64,000 nt of DNA from Pararhizobium arenae (GTDB lineage Bacteria > Pseudomonadota > Alphaproteobacteria > Rhizobiales > Rhizobiaceae). A program made the translations under genes and the position numbers. This document shows, in pieces, positions 1 to 9,664 of the stretch. The DNA is taken from the NCBI RefSeq assembly GCF_001931685.1, contig NZ_MOOY01000006.1:369525-433524 (forward strand), read 5' to 3'. The notes beneath the pieces are model-generated. The model had not been told where the DNA came from. It did not search any database and was given only the letters and a program-made list of their open reading frames with translations. Position 1 is the stretch's first letter; every line of letters begins with the position of its first letter.

Positions 1-1
1 T

Positions 2-2254
<2,253 letters not shown>

Positions 2255-2276
2255 TCAAATATCTCTCGCAGAGACG

Positions 2277-2305
2277 AAAATGGCGCCCGTGGAGGCGCCA
2301 TTTTT
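2277..2305. terminator. bidirectional terminator between gyrB and nitroreductase
   Basis: A perfect TGGCGCC/GGCGCCA stem with a 6-base loop is flanked by AAAA on the left and TTTTT on the right. It sits between two convergent genes and could stop transcription in both directions. Confidence 0.85.
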
Positions 2306-2318
2306 GTTGTTGGACCGC

Positions 2319-2918
2319 TTATTCCGCGATGAACTTGCCGTTGAAGGCAATTTCCGAAAGGCGCCGGCGCGGGCTCGGCGTTTCGCGGGCCTGCAGATAG
2401 TCCGGCAGCTGAGCTTTGTCGCCGAGGCGGCCGATGGCGGCAGCGGCCTCGATACGATAGCCCTCCGGGATTCCAAGAACCTCGGCAGCCTTGTCGAAAT
2501 GAATACCGGTCATGCCATGGGCCTGAAAGCCCGAGATTGCGGCCTGCGCGGCAATTGCACCCCAGGCGGCGCCGGTATCGAAGCTATGGCTGTAGGAGAG
2601 TTTTTCTTCCATGGTGCCGGGCGCTGCGAAATGTGTTTTTGAAACGATCAGTACCAGTGCCGAAGCGCTGGAAGCCCAGCTCTGGTTAAAGTCGTTGAGA
2701 AGAGGAAGAAGCGTGTTCCATTCTTCCGAGCCGCGCAGAGCGTAGACGAAGCGCCAGGGCTGGGAATTGAAGGCGGAAGGTGCCCAACGGCCAGCTTCGA
2801 GAATGGTGAGCAGTTCCTGTTCGGAGATAACATCACCGTTGTAGGCGCGGGGAGACCAACGGTTCAGAAAGACCGGAGAAATCGGGTAATCGGCCTGGCG
2901 TTGATTGCTGGCAGTCAT
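2319..2918 (-). CDS. nitroreductase family protein
   Basis: A 199-residue FMN-dependent NAD(P)H oxidoreductase of the nitroreductase superfamily. The N-terminal RWSPRAYNG and the RWAPSAFNSQPWRFVYA segment are the phosphate/flavin-contacting motifs of this family. Substrate cannot be inferred. It is a single gene, convergent with gyrB, with the RBS-like AGGAAC just before the ATG. The upstream 370-base spacer is shared with the divergent aldehyde dehydrogenase gene, so the two may be co-regulated, but nothing in the sequence shows this. Confidence 0.88.
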   Translation of the reverse strand: MTASNQRQADYPISPVFLNRWSPRAYNGDVISEQELLTILEAGRWAPSAFNSQPWRFVYALRGSEEWNTLLPLLNDFNQSWASSASALVLIVSKTHFAAPGTMEEKLSYSHSFDTGAAWGAIAAQAAISGFQAHGMTGIHFDKAAEVLGIPEGYRIEAAAAIGRLGDKAQLPDYLQARETPSPRRRLSEIAFNGKFIAE

Positions 2919-3225
2919 GATGACGTTCCTGTCTGAGCATGCGGGACAAATGCCCTGACCACGCGGAGTTGATCATTCGGGAGCGCGCGGTTTCCGAGAT
3001 CGCGCTTCGCCCTATATTGAGTTGGTATCGGCGCAGAAGGTGGGAGGAGCTTCAGCGCGCCGATCGCACGGGATCGTTGCTGCTTGAGCAGACGCATGTG
3101 CGGGCTCTATCGATATAGCGATCAGGCCCATCGCCGTAAGGCACCGTTTCAGCGATAGACTGTTTCCAGATTGTGACCAATCCGACGTGTCGCGTAACCC
3201 GTAAGACGCTGAAAATTCCACACCG

Positions 3226-3237
3226 AGACAATTGTCT
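3226..3237. promoter_or_regulatory. 12-bp palindrome AGACAATTGTCT at the gabD -35
   Basis: A perfect palindrome overlapping the proposed -35 hexamer of gabD, a position suited to repression. Its core ACAATTGT recurs at the -35 of phaZ (13482-13491). The regulator is unknown. Confidence 0.45.
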
Positions 3238-3261
3238 TCTGGCATAAAAAAATTGTATAAG
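3232..3261 (+). promoter_or_regulatory. candidate sigma-70 promoter of gabD
   Basis: TTGTCT, an 18-base AT-rich spacer and TATAAG lie about 30 bases before the gabD start. The -10 matches the consensus at 5 of 6 positions. Found by eye only. Confidence 0.5.
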
Positions 3262-3290
3262 TTCTGTAGATTTTAATCGAGGATCGCCCT

Positions 3291-4751
3291 ATGCCCGTTT
3301 CCCTGAAAGACCCGTCCCTCTTCCGTCAGGCCGCGCTCGTCGGCGAAAACTGGATCGAGACGGATCCAAAGAACGCAATCGAGGTCAATAATCCCGCAAC
3401 CGGTGAGATTATCGGTCGGGTGCCGAAGCTGGGTGCTGCTGAAACCAAGACGGCGATCGAAGCTGCTCAGGTTGCCCAGAAGGGCTGGGCGGCCAAAACC
3501 GCCAAGGAGCGCGCCGCAATCCTGCGCAAGTGGTTTGACCTTATGATCGAAAACAAAGACGATCTTGGTCGCATCCTGACGCTTGAGCAGGGCAAGCCGC
3601 TTGCTGAGGCAACGGGTGAGATCGTTTACGGTGCGAGCTTTATCGAGTGGTTCGCGGAAGAAGGCCGCCGGATCTATGGCGATCTCATCCCCGGCCACCA
3701 GCCGGACAAGCGCATCATGGTCATGAAGCAGCCCATCGGCGTCGTCGCGGCGATCACGCCGTGGAATTTCCCAAACGCCATGATCACCCGCAAGGCCGGT
3801 CCGGCTTTTGCAGCGGGCTGCGCCATGGTTCTGAAACCTGCGTCGCAGACACCGTTCTCGGCAATTGCGATCGCTGTTCTTGCGGAGCGGGCTGGCCTGC
3901 CGAAGGGTCTTTTCAGCGTGATCACCGGCTCGGCCGCAGCGATTGGCGGCGAAATGACGGAAAACCCGGTCGTTCGCAAGCTGACCTTCACCGGCTCGAC
4001 CGAAATCGGTGCCCAACTTTACAAGCAAAGCGCCCCCACCATCAAGAAGCTGGGCCTTGAACTCGGCGGCAATGCGCCTTTCATCGTCTTCGACGATGCC
4101 GATCTTGACGCCGCCGTCGAAGGTGCTCTCATCGCCAAGTTTCGTAACAACGGACAGACCTGCGTCTGCGCCAACCGGATTTATGTTCAGGACGGTGTTT
4201 ATGACGCCTTTTCTGAAAAGCTGGCAAAGGCAGTTGGCAAATTGAAAACCGGCAACGGTTTCGATGAAGGGGTGATCCTTGGACCGCTGATCGACAAGCC
4301 GGCTCTCGAAAAGGTCGAGGAGCATGTTGCCGACGCTTTAAACAAAGGAGCTCGTGTCCTCCAGGGCGGCAAGCCGCATGCGCTGGGCGGCACCTTCTAT
4401 GAAGCAACCATTCTGGTGGACGTTACGCCCGAAATGGCTGTCGCCCGCGAAGAAACCTTTGGTCCGCTCGCACCGCTCTTTCGCTTCAAGGACGAAAAAG
4501 ACGTCATTGAGCAGGCAAACGATACCGAGTTCGGTCTTGCCTCATATTTCTATGCCAAGGATCTGGCTCGCGTCTTCCGGGTCGCCGAGGCGCTGGAATA
4601 CGGCATGGTGGGTGTGAACACCGGCCTGATCTCGACGGCGGAAGCGCCGTTCGGTGGCGTCAAGCTTTCCGGGCTTGGCCGGGAAGGCTCCCGTTACGGC
4701 ATCGAGGAGTTCACCGAGATCAAATATGTCTGCCTGGGCGGCATTGCCTGA
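3291..4751 (+). CDS. gabD: NAD(P)-dependent succinate-semialdehyde dehydrogenase family protein
   Basis: Class I aldehyde dehydrogenase of 486 residues, GabD-like: oxidises succinate semialdehyde to succinate in GABA/4-hydroxybutyrate degradation, or a related short aldehyde. The oxyanion Asn lies in PWNFPNAM (about 157-164), the catalytic Glu257 in LELGGNAPF and the catalytic Cys291 in NNGQTCVCANR. Length is typical of GabD (480-490). The gene is monocistronic, between its own promoter candidate and a strong terminator. Its position next to the HpaI-type aldolase leaves open a role in oxidising the aldehyde released by that aldolase; GabD remains the better name on sequence. Confidence 0.88.
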   Translation: MPVSLKDPSLFRQAALVGENWIETDPKNAIEVNNPATGEIIGRVPKLGAAETKTAIEAAQVAQKGWAAKTAKERAAILRKWFDLMIENKDDLGRILTLEQGKPLAEATGEIVYGASFIEWFAEEGRRIYGDLIPGHQPDKRIMVMKQPIGVVAAITPWNFPNAMITRKAGPAFAAGCAMVLKPASQTPFSAIAIAVLAERAGLPKGLFSVITGSAAAIGGEMTENPVVRKLTFTGSTEIGAQLYKQSAPTIKKLGLELGGNAPFIVFDDADLDAAVEGALIAKFRNNGQTCVCANRIYVQDGVYDAFSEKLAKAVGKLKTGNGFDEGVILGPLIDKPALEKVEEHVADALNKGARVLQGGKPHALGGTFYEATILVDVTPEMAVAREETFGPLAPLFRFKDEKDVIEQANDTEFGLASYFYAKDLARVFRVAEALEYGMVGVNTGLISTAEAPFGGVKLSGLGREGSRYGIEEFTEIKYVCLGGIA

Positions 4752-4773
4752 AGAACGTCGTTTGATATGACAG

Positions 4774-4803
4774 GCCGACCGGAGCGATCCGGTCGGCTTT
4801 TTC
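4774..4803 (+). terminator. terminator after gabD
   Basis: A 10-bp perfect stem (GCCGACCGGA/TCCGGTCGGC) with a GCGA tetraloop is followed by TTTTTC. Confidence 0.9.
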
Positions 4804-4843
4804 AATTGCGCGGCAGATGCCTGCGACTACGGAGGAAAGTGCC

Positions 4844-5647
4844 ATGCCGGCTCCGGTCAATCCTTTCAAGGCTGCCATCCGGCAGAAGCAGTTTCAGCTT
4901 GGTTTGTGGGTGGCCCTTGCCAGCCCTTATGCGGCTGAAGTGATTTCCGGCAGTGGCTACGACTGGCTTCTTATCGATGGCGAGCATGGTCCGAACGATA
5001 TTCCCCTTCTGAGCGCCCAGGTTCAGGCCGTGCAACGCTCCGCTTCTCATCCAATCGTTCGCTTGCCTTGCGGCGAAGCCTGGATGATCAAGCAGATCCT
5101 TGATGCAGGGGCGCAGACCTTGCTGATCCCGATGGTGGAAAGCGTCGAACAAGCCAAGGCCCTGGTCCGGGCCGTCCGATATCCGCCTCATGGGATTCGC
5201 GGCGTCGGCGCAGCACTCGGTCGTGCTTCAGAATTCAGTCGCATCGAAGATTATTTGCAGACGGCGAACGATCAAATCTGCCTGCTTCTGCAGATCGAAA
5301 GCCGGGCTGGGCTGGAAGCGCTGGATGAGATTGCTGCCCTTGAAGGGGTGGACGGACTTTTCATCGGCCCGTCTGATCTTGCTGCCGATATGGGTTATCT
5401 TGGCCAGCCAGGCCACCCTGCCGTGCTCGAAGCAATAACCGATGCCTTCCAGCGTATCGCCAAGGCCGGCAAGGCGCGCGGTATCATGACGCTCGATCTT
5501 GGTCAGGCCCATCACTACCGTTCGCTCGGGGCGGATTTCATGGCGATCGGAACCGACGTGACGCTGCTGGTTTCGGCGACGGAAAAGTTAAAGTCGGAAT
5601 TTCTTGCCGGCGAATCCGGCGCGACGAAATCAGTTTCCGGCTATTGA
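4844..5647 (+). CDS. HpcH/HpaI family aldolase
   Basis: A 267-residue class II, metal-dependent aldolase of the HpaI/GarL family, which cleaves 2-keto-3-deoxy acids to pyruvate plus an aldehyde. Family signatures are LLIDGEHGPND near the N-terminus (catalytic His), LLQIESRAGLEALDEI (metal Glu) and FIGPSDLAADMG (metal Asp). The ATG at 4844 is chosen because GGAGG ends 9 bases upstream; an in-frame ATG at 4817 lacks this. It converges on the GntR gene with a 4-base gap and faces the sugar transporter cluster, so I infer that it performs the final carbon-carbon cleavage of that pathway. The exact substrate cannot be read from the sequence. Confidence 0.87.
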   Translation: MPAPVNPFKAAIRQKQFQLGLWVALASPYAAEVISGSGYDWLLIDGEHGPNDIPLLSAQVQAVQRSASHPIVRLPCGEAWMIKQILDAGAQTLLIPMVESVEQAKALVRAVRYPPHGIRGVGAALGRASEFSRIEDYLQTANDQICLLLQIESRAGLEALDEIAALEGVDGLFIGPSDLAADMGYLGQPGHPAVLEAITDAFQRIAKAGKARGIMTLDLGQAHHYRSLGADFMAIGTDVTLLVSATEKLKSEFLAGESGATKSVSGY

Positions 5648-5651
5648 GATT

Positions 5652-6530
5652 TCAGGGAATAGACTGCAGCAGCGTTTCGCGGGCCGAGCGCAGGTGTCTG
5701 CGGCAGGCCGCTTCCACCTGGGCGGGATCGCGGGAACGCAGCGCGGCAATATAGTCAAGATGCTCCTCAAGCGCGCGGGCATTGCGCTGGCGCGCATTCG
5801 TCTTGTTCCATTGATAATGGTAATGGAAGACGATGGTGATAATATCGTAGAAATCGACGATAAAGCGGTTGGCGGAAGACGTGTGCACCAGCAGGTGGAA
5901 TCGCTCGTCGAGTTCCGAAAACTCCATGTAGCGGTTTTCGATATCGGCGAGAATGTCGTGGTGGGTTGCTTCGATATCAGCCAGTTCGGTCCAGGCCGCA
6001 TGTTTAGGCGGCAGCAATGCGAAACTGGCCGCCGAACGCAATTCGAACATCTCGCGCACTTCGGTTAGTTCAAGTGCGAACTCGCGGGTGAAGCCCTTGA
6101 GAATCCAGTGGCTGTTCGGTCGTTTTTCGATCAGGCCGAAACGGCTGAATCGTATGAGGAATTCTCGAACGCTCGTCGTCCCGATCCCGATTTCGCGGGC
6201 GATTTCAAGCTCGTTGATCTGCATGCCGGGCTCCGCCCCACCGGCCAGAATCCGGCGCATGAAACTGCGCTCGATGATCGCGGAGAGGGAACTGGTTTCG
6301 TCTTCCGGATAATAATCGTCCGCTTTGGGCTGGCGCAGCACCGTCTTGGAGCGCTTGTTCCAGCTTATCAACGCCAGCTCTTCCATTCGTGCGAGAATGG
6401 CGCGGACCGTCGTCCGGCTGACCCCAAGCATGTTTCCGATCTCAGGCTCCGACGGAAGGGTGGCGGTATGCGCCAGCTGTTGCAAGCAGCGGTTAAACGC
6501 ATGTTTAAAAACGGTGTTTTGTTTCGCCAT
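5652..6530 (-). CDS. GntR-family regulator with two winged helices and an FCD domain
   Basis: A 292-residue transcription factor, probably the local repressor of the divergent sugar genes. The C-terminal half (about 155-285) is an all-helical FCD ligand-binding domain with DERFHLLVH and CRRHLRSA, which carry typical metal-ligand positions. Unusually there are two HTH units: residues about 20-65 (LPSEPEIGNMLGVSRTTVRAIL) and about 80-140 (INELEIAREIGIGTTSVREFLIRF). A standard FadR-type protein has one and about 230 residues. It is divergent from the aldo/keto reductase gene across a 279-base spacer with a candidate operator. Confidence 0.88.
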   Translation of the reverse strand: MAKQNTVFKHAFNRCLQQLAHTATLPSEPEIGNMLGVSRTTVRAILARMEELALISWNKRSKTVLRQPKADDYYPEDETSSLSAIIERSFMRRILAGGAEPGMQINELEIAREIGIGTTSVREFLIRFSRFGLIEKRPNSHWILKGFTREFALELTEVREMFELRSAASFALLPPKHAAWTELADIEATHHDILADIENRYMEFSELDERFHLLVHTSSANRFIVDFYDIITIVFHYHYQWNKTNARQRNARALEEHLDYIAALRSRDPAQVEAACRRHLRSARETLLQSIP

Positions 6531-6735
6531 GACGCGCCGCTCTTTTTTGCCGGATTATGCCAGGGGAGCGTAGGGCGCTACCCGGCGGAAATTCGGCTCA
6601 CGCGCGTGCTGGTATTGAACAAAATCAAGCGTCGAAGACACGTCGAGCTTGCGTTTCTTGCCTCGCTGCATGGCTGTGCTCCCAAAATCGTGGCTGCCGG
6701 TTCTCGCGGCCGCAGCTTCCCCGCCATAATACCCA

Positions 6736-6764
6736 TTGACGAACATCTGTCTATTGTCGATAAA
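6736..6764 (+). promoter_or_regulatory. candidate promoter of the aldo/keto reductase operon
   Basis: TTGACG, a 17-base spacer and GATAAA lie 46 bases before the ATG at 6810. The -35 matches the consensus at 5 of 6 positions, the -10 at 4 of 6. Confidence 0.5.
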
Positions 6765-6775
6765 AGACAAAATAG
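6751..6775. promoter_or_regulatory. imperfect palindrome overlapping the -10, candidate GntR operator
   Basis: CTATTGTC and GACAAAATAG form an inverted repeat around GATAAAA, with two extra A residues on the right arm. It covers the proposed -10, so binding would block transcription. The nearest regulator is the divergent GntR gene; the link is inferred. Confidence 0.4.
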
Positions 6776-6809
6776 GCGGACCAAGTCCGAATGCCGTTTG
6801 GGAGGACGC

Positions 6810-7829
6810 ATGAAGACGAGACAGATCGGCAAGACCGCGCTCAAGGTGACCGAATATAGCTTCGGTACTGCGGCCCTTGGCGGCCTATATCGCGCCTGCC
6901 CTCATGACGTGGCGATGGAAACCCTGCAGGCAGCCTGGGACGCCCACCTGCGCTACTTCGATACCGCTCCCTGGTATGGCCTTGGTCTCGCGGAACGCCG
7001 GACGGGCGATTTCCTTCGTGACAAACCTCGCGATCATTATGTGCTCTCCACCAAGGTTGGTCGCCTGTTGCATCCTGTGCCGGACAATGCCGTACCGGAT
7101 TATTCCTATGTCGATCCGCTGTCCTTCGATGCGACCTACGACTATAGCTACGATGGGATCATGCGTTCCCTCGAGTTCAGTTACGCTCGCCTCGGCCTGA
7201 ACCGTATTGATATTCTCTATGTGCACGACATCGGGGTTTACACCCATGGCGCGGCGCGCAATGCCGTTTTGTTGCGGCAGTTGCTCGACTCCGGGCTGAA
7301 GGCGCTCGACGAGTTGAAGTCAAACGGCGTGATATCCGCCTATGGTTTGGGTGTGAACGAGGTACCCGTCTGTTTGGATGTGCTGCGCCACGCCGATCTG
7401 GACTGCATCCTGCTCGCCGGTCGTTATACCCTGCTGGATCGGTCTGCGGTCGCGGAGTTGCTGCCGCTGTGCGAAAAGAAGAAAACCTCGATCATAGTCG
7501 GTGGCGTCTTCAATTCCGGCATCCTCGCGACCGGGCCGGTTGCCGGCTCACATTTCGACTACATGCCCGCAACGCCGGAGATTTTGGAAAAAGTCGCGGC
7601 CATGGAAGCGATTGCAAAGAAGCAGGGGCTGCCGCTTGCGGCACCGGCGATCCAGTTTGCGCTCGATCATCCCGTTGTCGCTTCGGTCCTTCTCGGTACC
7701 GCAAAACCGGCAAGCCTTGTTCGCAATATGGAACTGACAAAGACCACGATCAGCAGCGACGATCTCGCTGCTTATAACGCACATACCCTCGTCGCTCCCG
7801 AATTGGGGCAAGATGCCGTACGCGTCTGA
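6810..7829 (+). CDS. aldo/keto reductase (L-fucose / D-threo-aldose dehydrogenase-like)
   Basis: A 339-residue (beta/alpha)8 NAD(P)-dependent oxidoreductase. The catalytic tetrad is visible: Asp51 and Tyr56 in FDTAPWYGLGL, Lys82 in STKVGR and His139 in LYVHDIG. The FDTAPWYG-G-AE context and length resemble aldose 1-dehydrogenases that oxidise L-fucose or D-threo-aldoses to lactones. The start at 6810 follows GGAGG at 6801; the frame is open far upstream, but that extension is antisense to the GntR gene. It is followed after 26 bases by a FucU-like mutarotase, which supports a sugar 1-dehydrogenase role. The exact sugar is not determined. Confidence 0.87.
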   Translation: MKTRQIGKTALKVTEYSFGTAALGGLYRACPHDVAMETLQAAWDAHLRYFDTAPWYGLGLAERRTGDFLRDKPRDHYVLSTKVGRLLHPVPDNAVPDYSYVDPLSFDATYDYSYDGIMRSLEFSYARLGLNRIDILYVHDIGVYTHGAARNAVLLRQLLDSGLKALDELKSNGVISAYGLGVNEVPVCLDVLRHADLDCILLAGRYTLLDRSAVAELLPLCEKKKTSIIVGGVFNSGILATGPVAGSHFDYMPATPEILEKVAAMEAIAKKQGLPLAAPAIQFALDHPVVASVLLGTAKPASLVRNMELTKTTISSDDLAAYNAHTLVAPELGQDAVRV

Positions 7830-7855
7830 AAGCGGCTCAAGGAAAGGAAATACAA

Positions 7856-8302
7856 ATGCTGAAGGGAATTCACCCCTTGCTCGGACCGGAACTGTTGCAC
7901 GCCATTCGCACCATGGGGCATGGCGATGAGATCGTGGTCGCGGATGCCAATTTTCCTGCGAGCACAATGGGTCCGAAAGTCGTTCGGGCTGATGGTGTCG
8001 ATGCTCTCTCGATCACCGAAGCCATTCTCGCGCATATGCCGCTCGACACTTTCGTTGACGAAGCCGCTTGGCGCATGGAGGTGGTTGGCGATCCTACGGC
8101 GGAGCCGGAGGTCTGTATCGAGTTCCAGAAACTCGTGAGCAAATTGGCGGGTGATTTCAAGGTCGTACCGATTGAACGTTTCGCCTTTTATGAGCGCTCG
8201 CGGAAAGCCGCCTACATCGTGGCTACGACTGAATTCCGGCTTTACGGAAACATCATCCTGAAAAAGGGCGTGGTCCTCCCGGAGGAACTCTACCGCCCTT
8301 GA
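7856..8302 (+). CDS. RbsD/FucU family sugar mutarotase
   Basis: A 148-residue RbsD/FucU fold protein; the family interconverts pyranose/furanose or alpha/beta anomers of sugars. The N-terminal MLKGIHPLLGPELLHAIRTMGHGDE carries the conserved His and GHGDE motif, and the central VVADANFPAS is typical of FucU. The C-terminal YGNIILKKGVV is also conserved. The gene is preceded by AAGGAAA and lies 26 bases after the aldo/keto reductase, so the two are probably co-transcribed. Overall length and motifs favour FucU (fucose mutarotase) over RbsD (about 139 residues), but this is not decisive. Confidence 0.87.
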   Translation: MLKGIHPLLGPELLHAIRTMGHGDEIVVADANFPASTMGPKVVRADGVDALSITEAILAHMPLDTFVDEAAWRMEVVGDPTAEPEVCIEFQKLVSKLAGDFKVVPIERFAFYERSRKAAYIVATTEFRLYGNIILKKGVVLPEELYRP

Positions 8303-8334
8303 GAGTATCGTAATTGGATTAAAAATTCCGAAAT

Positions 8335-8366
8335 CTGAAAAATAGAATGAAATTATCATTTTTCAG
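8335..8366. repeat. inverted repeat 1 upstream of the sugar-binding protein gene
   Basis: CTGAAAAAT and ATTTTTCAG form a perfect 9-bp stem with a 14-base loop. No T-run follows, so it is not a classical terminator. It could be an operator or an RNA stem. Confidence 0.5.
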
Positions 8367-8403
8367 TTGCTTTTCGGAACGGCTGATATAGCCTTGAACA
8401 AGG

Positions 8404-8434
8404 GTCGATCGAGGAGAGGAGAACTTCGATCGAC
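8404..8434 (+). repeat. inverted repeat 2 upstream of the sugar-binding protein gene
   Basis: GTCGATCGA and TCGATCGAC form a perfect 9-bp stem around a purine-rich 13-base loop (GGAGAGGAGAACT) that resembles a Shine-Dalgarno sequence. Confidence 0.55.
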
Positions 8435-8493
8435 GGCCGCGGTGATCCAAGGAAATTGGTCTATCGCTGCTGCTCAGATGTTCTGTCGATCAA

Positions 8494-8522
8494 ATCGGAC
8501 CATGTGCGCCTGGTGGTCCGAT
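8494..8522 (+). repeat. inverted repeat 3 upstream of the sugar-binding protein gene
   Basis: ATCGGACCA and TGGTCCGAT form a perfect 9-bp stem with an 11-base loop. It ends 40 bases before the start codon. Confidence 0.55.
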
Positions 8523-8562
8523 CGAAGAACGAGTGACTGAAGGCGCTTTGGAGGAGAACAAT

Positions 8563-9549
8563 ATGACCATCATGAAGCATATTCTGTCGCGTCGCGCCTT
8601 CACCAGCTTGGCTGGTGCCGCTGTCCTCGCAACGATGATGCCTGCCGCGTCTTTCGCGCAGGACGTGACCATTCCGATTATCGTCAAGGACACCACGTCC
8701 TTCTATTGGCAGATCGTTCTGGCTGGCGCTCGCGCCGCCGGCAAGGACCTCGGCGTCAATGTTCCGGAACTGGGTGCCCAGTCGGAATCCGACGTCAACG
8801 GCCAGATCAGCATTCTGGAAAACGCCGTTGCCGGCAAACCGGCCGCTGTCGTCATCTCGCCGACCGAGTTCAAGGCGCTTGGCCAGCCAATCGATGAAGC
8901 CGCCAAGGCCGTTCCGGTGATCGGTATCGACTCCGGCGCCGATTCCAAGGCTTTCAGCTCATTCCTTACCACGGACAACGTCCAGGGCGGCCGTATTGCT
9001 GCCGACGGTCTCGTCGCCGCGATCAAGGAAGCGACCGGCAAGGAAGAAGGCGAAGTCGCCATCATCACCAGCTTGCCCGGCGCCGGCTCTCTCGAGCAGC
9101 GCCGTGAAGGTTTCCTTGATCAGCTCAAGACCAAGTATCCCGGCATCAAGGTTATCGCTGACAAGTATGCCGATGGTCAGGCTACGACCGGCCTCAACAT
9201 CATGACCGACCTGATCACGGCCAACCCGAACCTCGTTGGCGTCTTCGCTTCCAACCTGATCATGGCGCAGGGCGTTGGTCAGGCCATTTCCGAAAACAAC
9301 CTCGGCGAAAAGATCAAGGTCATCGGCTTCGACAGCGACGACAAGACGGTTGCCTTCCTGAAGGATGGCGCGCTGGCCGGTCTCGTCGTCCAGGACCCCT
9401 ACCGCATGGGTTATGACGGCGTGAAGACTGCGCTTGCCGTGTCCAAAGGCGAGAAGGTCGAAGCCAATGTCGATACGGGCGCAAACCTCGTCACCAAGGC
9501 GAACATGAGCGAGCCGAAGATCGACGCGCTCCTCAACCCGAAGATCTAA
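8563..9549 (+). CDS. periplasmic sugar-binding protein of a ribose-type ABC importer
   Basis: A 328-residue solute-binding protein of the RbsB/Peripla_BP_4 type. It has a secretion signal (SRRAFTSLAGAAVLA...ASFAQ, cleavage probably after the Gln or Ala near residue 26), then the two-lobed fold with VISPTEFKALGQPIDEA, VPVIGIDSGADSKAFSSFLTT and IGFDSDDKTVAFLKDG, the usual ligand and hinge segments. The start at 8563 follows GGAGG at 8550-8554. It is the first gene of the transporter set and is followed by a hairpin that may raise its mRNA above that of the downstream genes. The ligand is probably a pentose or deoxyhexose; this is inference. Confidence 0.92.
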   Translation: MTIMKHILSRRAFTSLAGAAVLATMMPAASFAQDVTIPIIVKDTTSFYWQIVLAGARAAGKDLGVNVPELGAQSESDVNGQISILENAVAGKPAAVVISPTEFKALGQPIDEAAKAVPVIGIDSGADSKAFSSFLTTDNVQGGRIAADGLVAAIKEATGKEEGEVAIITSLPGAGSLEQRREGFLDQLKTKYPGIKVIADKYADGQATTGLNIMTDLITANPNLVGVFASNLIMAQGVGQAISENNLGEKIKVIGFDSDDKTVAFLKDGALAGLVVQDPYRMGYDGVKTALAVSKGEKVEANVDTGANLVTKANMSEPKIDALLNPKI

Positions 9550-9559
9550 AAAGCAAAAA

Positions 9560-9585
9560 ACCGCGCCGGTTCATGCCGGCGCGGT
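9560..9585 (+). terminator. intercistronic hairpin after the binding-protein gene
   Basis: A perfect 10-bp stem (ACCGCGCCGG/CCGGCGCGGT) with loop TTCATG lacks a T-run. Such stems between a binding-protein gene and its ATPase gene commonly stabilise the upstream mRNA or cause partial termination. Confidence 0.6.
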
Positions 9586-9664
9586 GTCCTTGTTGATGGC
9601 CAGCTTCGGCGGGCCTTGCGACACGGCCTTACGGCTGTGTTTCGCCCTATCGGAGGCAGCTTTC

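Larger units (their letters stand above)
2919..3290. other. divergent intergenic region nitroreductase / gabD
   Basis: This 372-base spacer holds no credible gene; the short minus-strand frames here have no RBS or recognisable protein. Its right end carries the gabD promoter candidate and a 12-bp palindrome, described separately. I see no clear promoter for the nitroreductase. Confidence 0.6.

Noticed and set aside
2915..3245. Two short minus-strand frames in the nitroreductase/gabD spacer
   Set aside because: No RBS, no recognisable protein, and they overlap the proposed gabD promoter.
6108..6809. N-terminal extension of the aldo/keto reductase frame
   Set aside because: It is antisense to the GntR gene and unlike AKR proteins; the ATG at 6810 with GGAGG gives the normal N-terminus.
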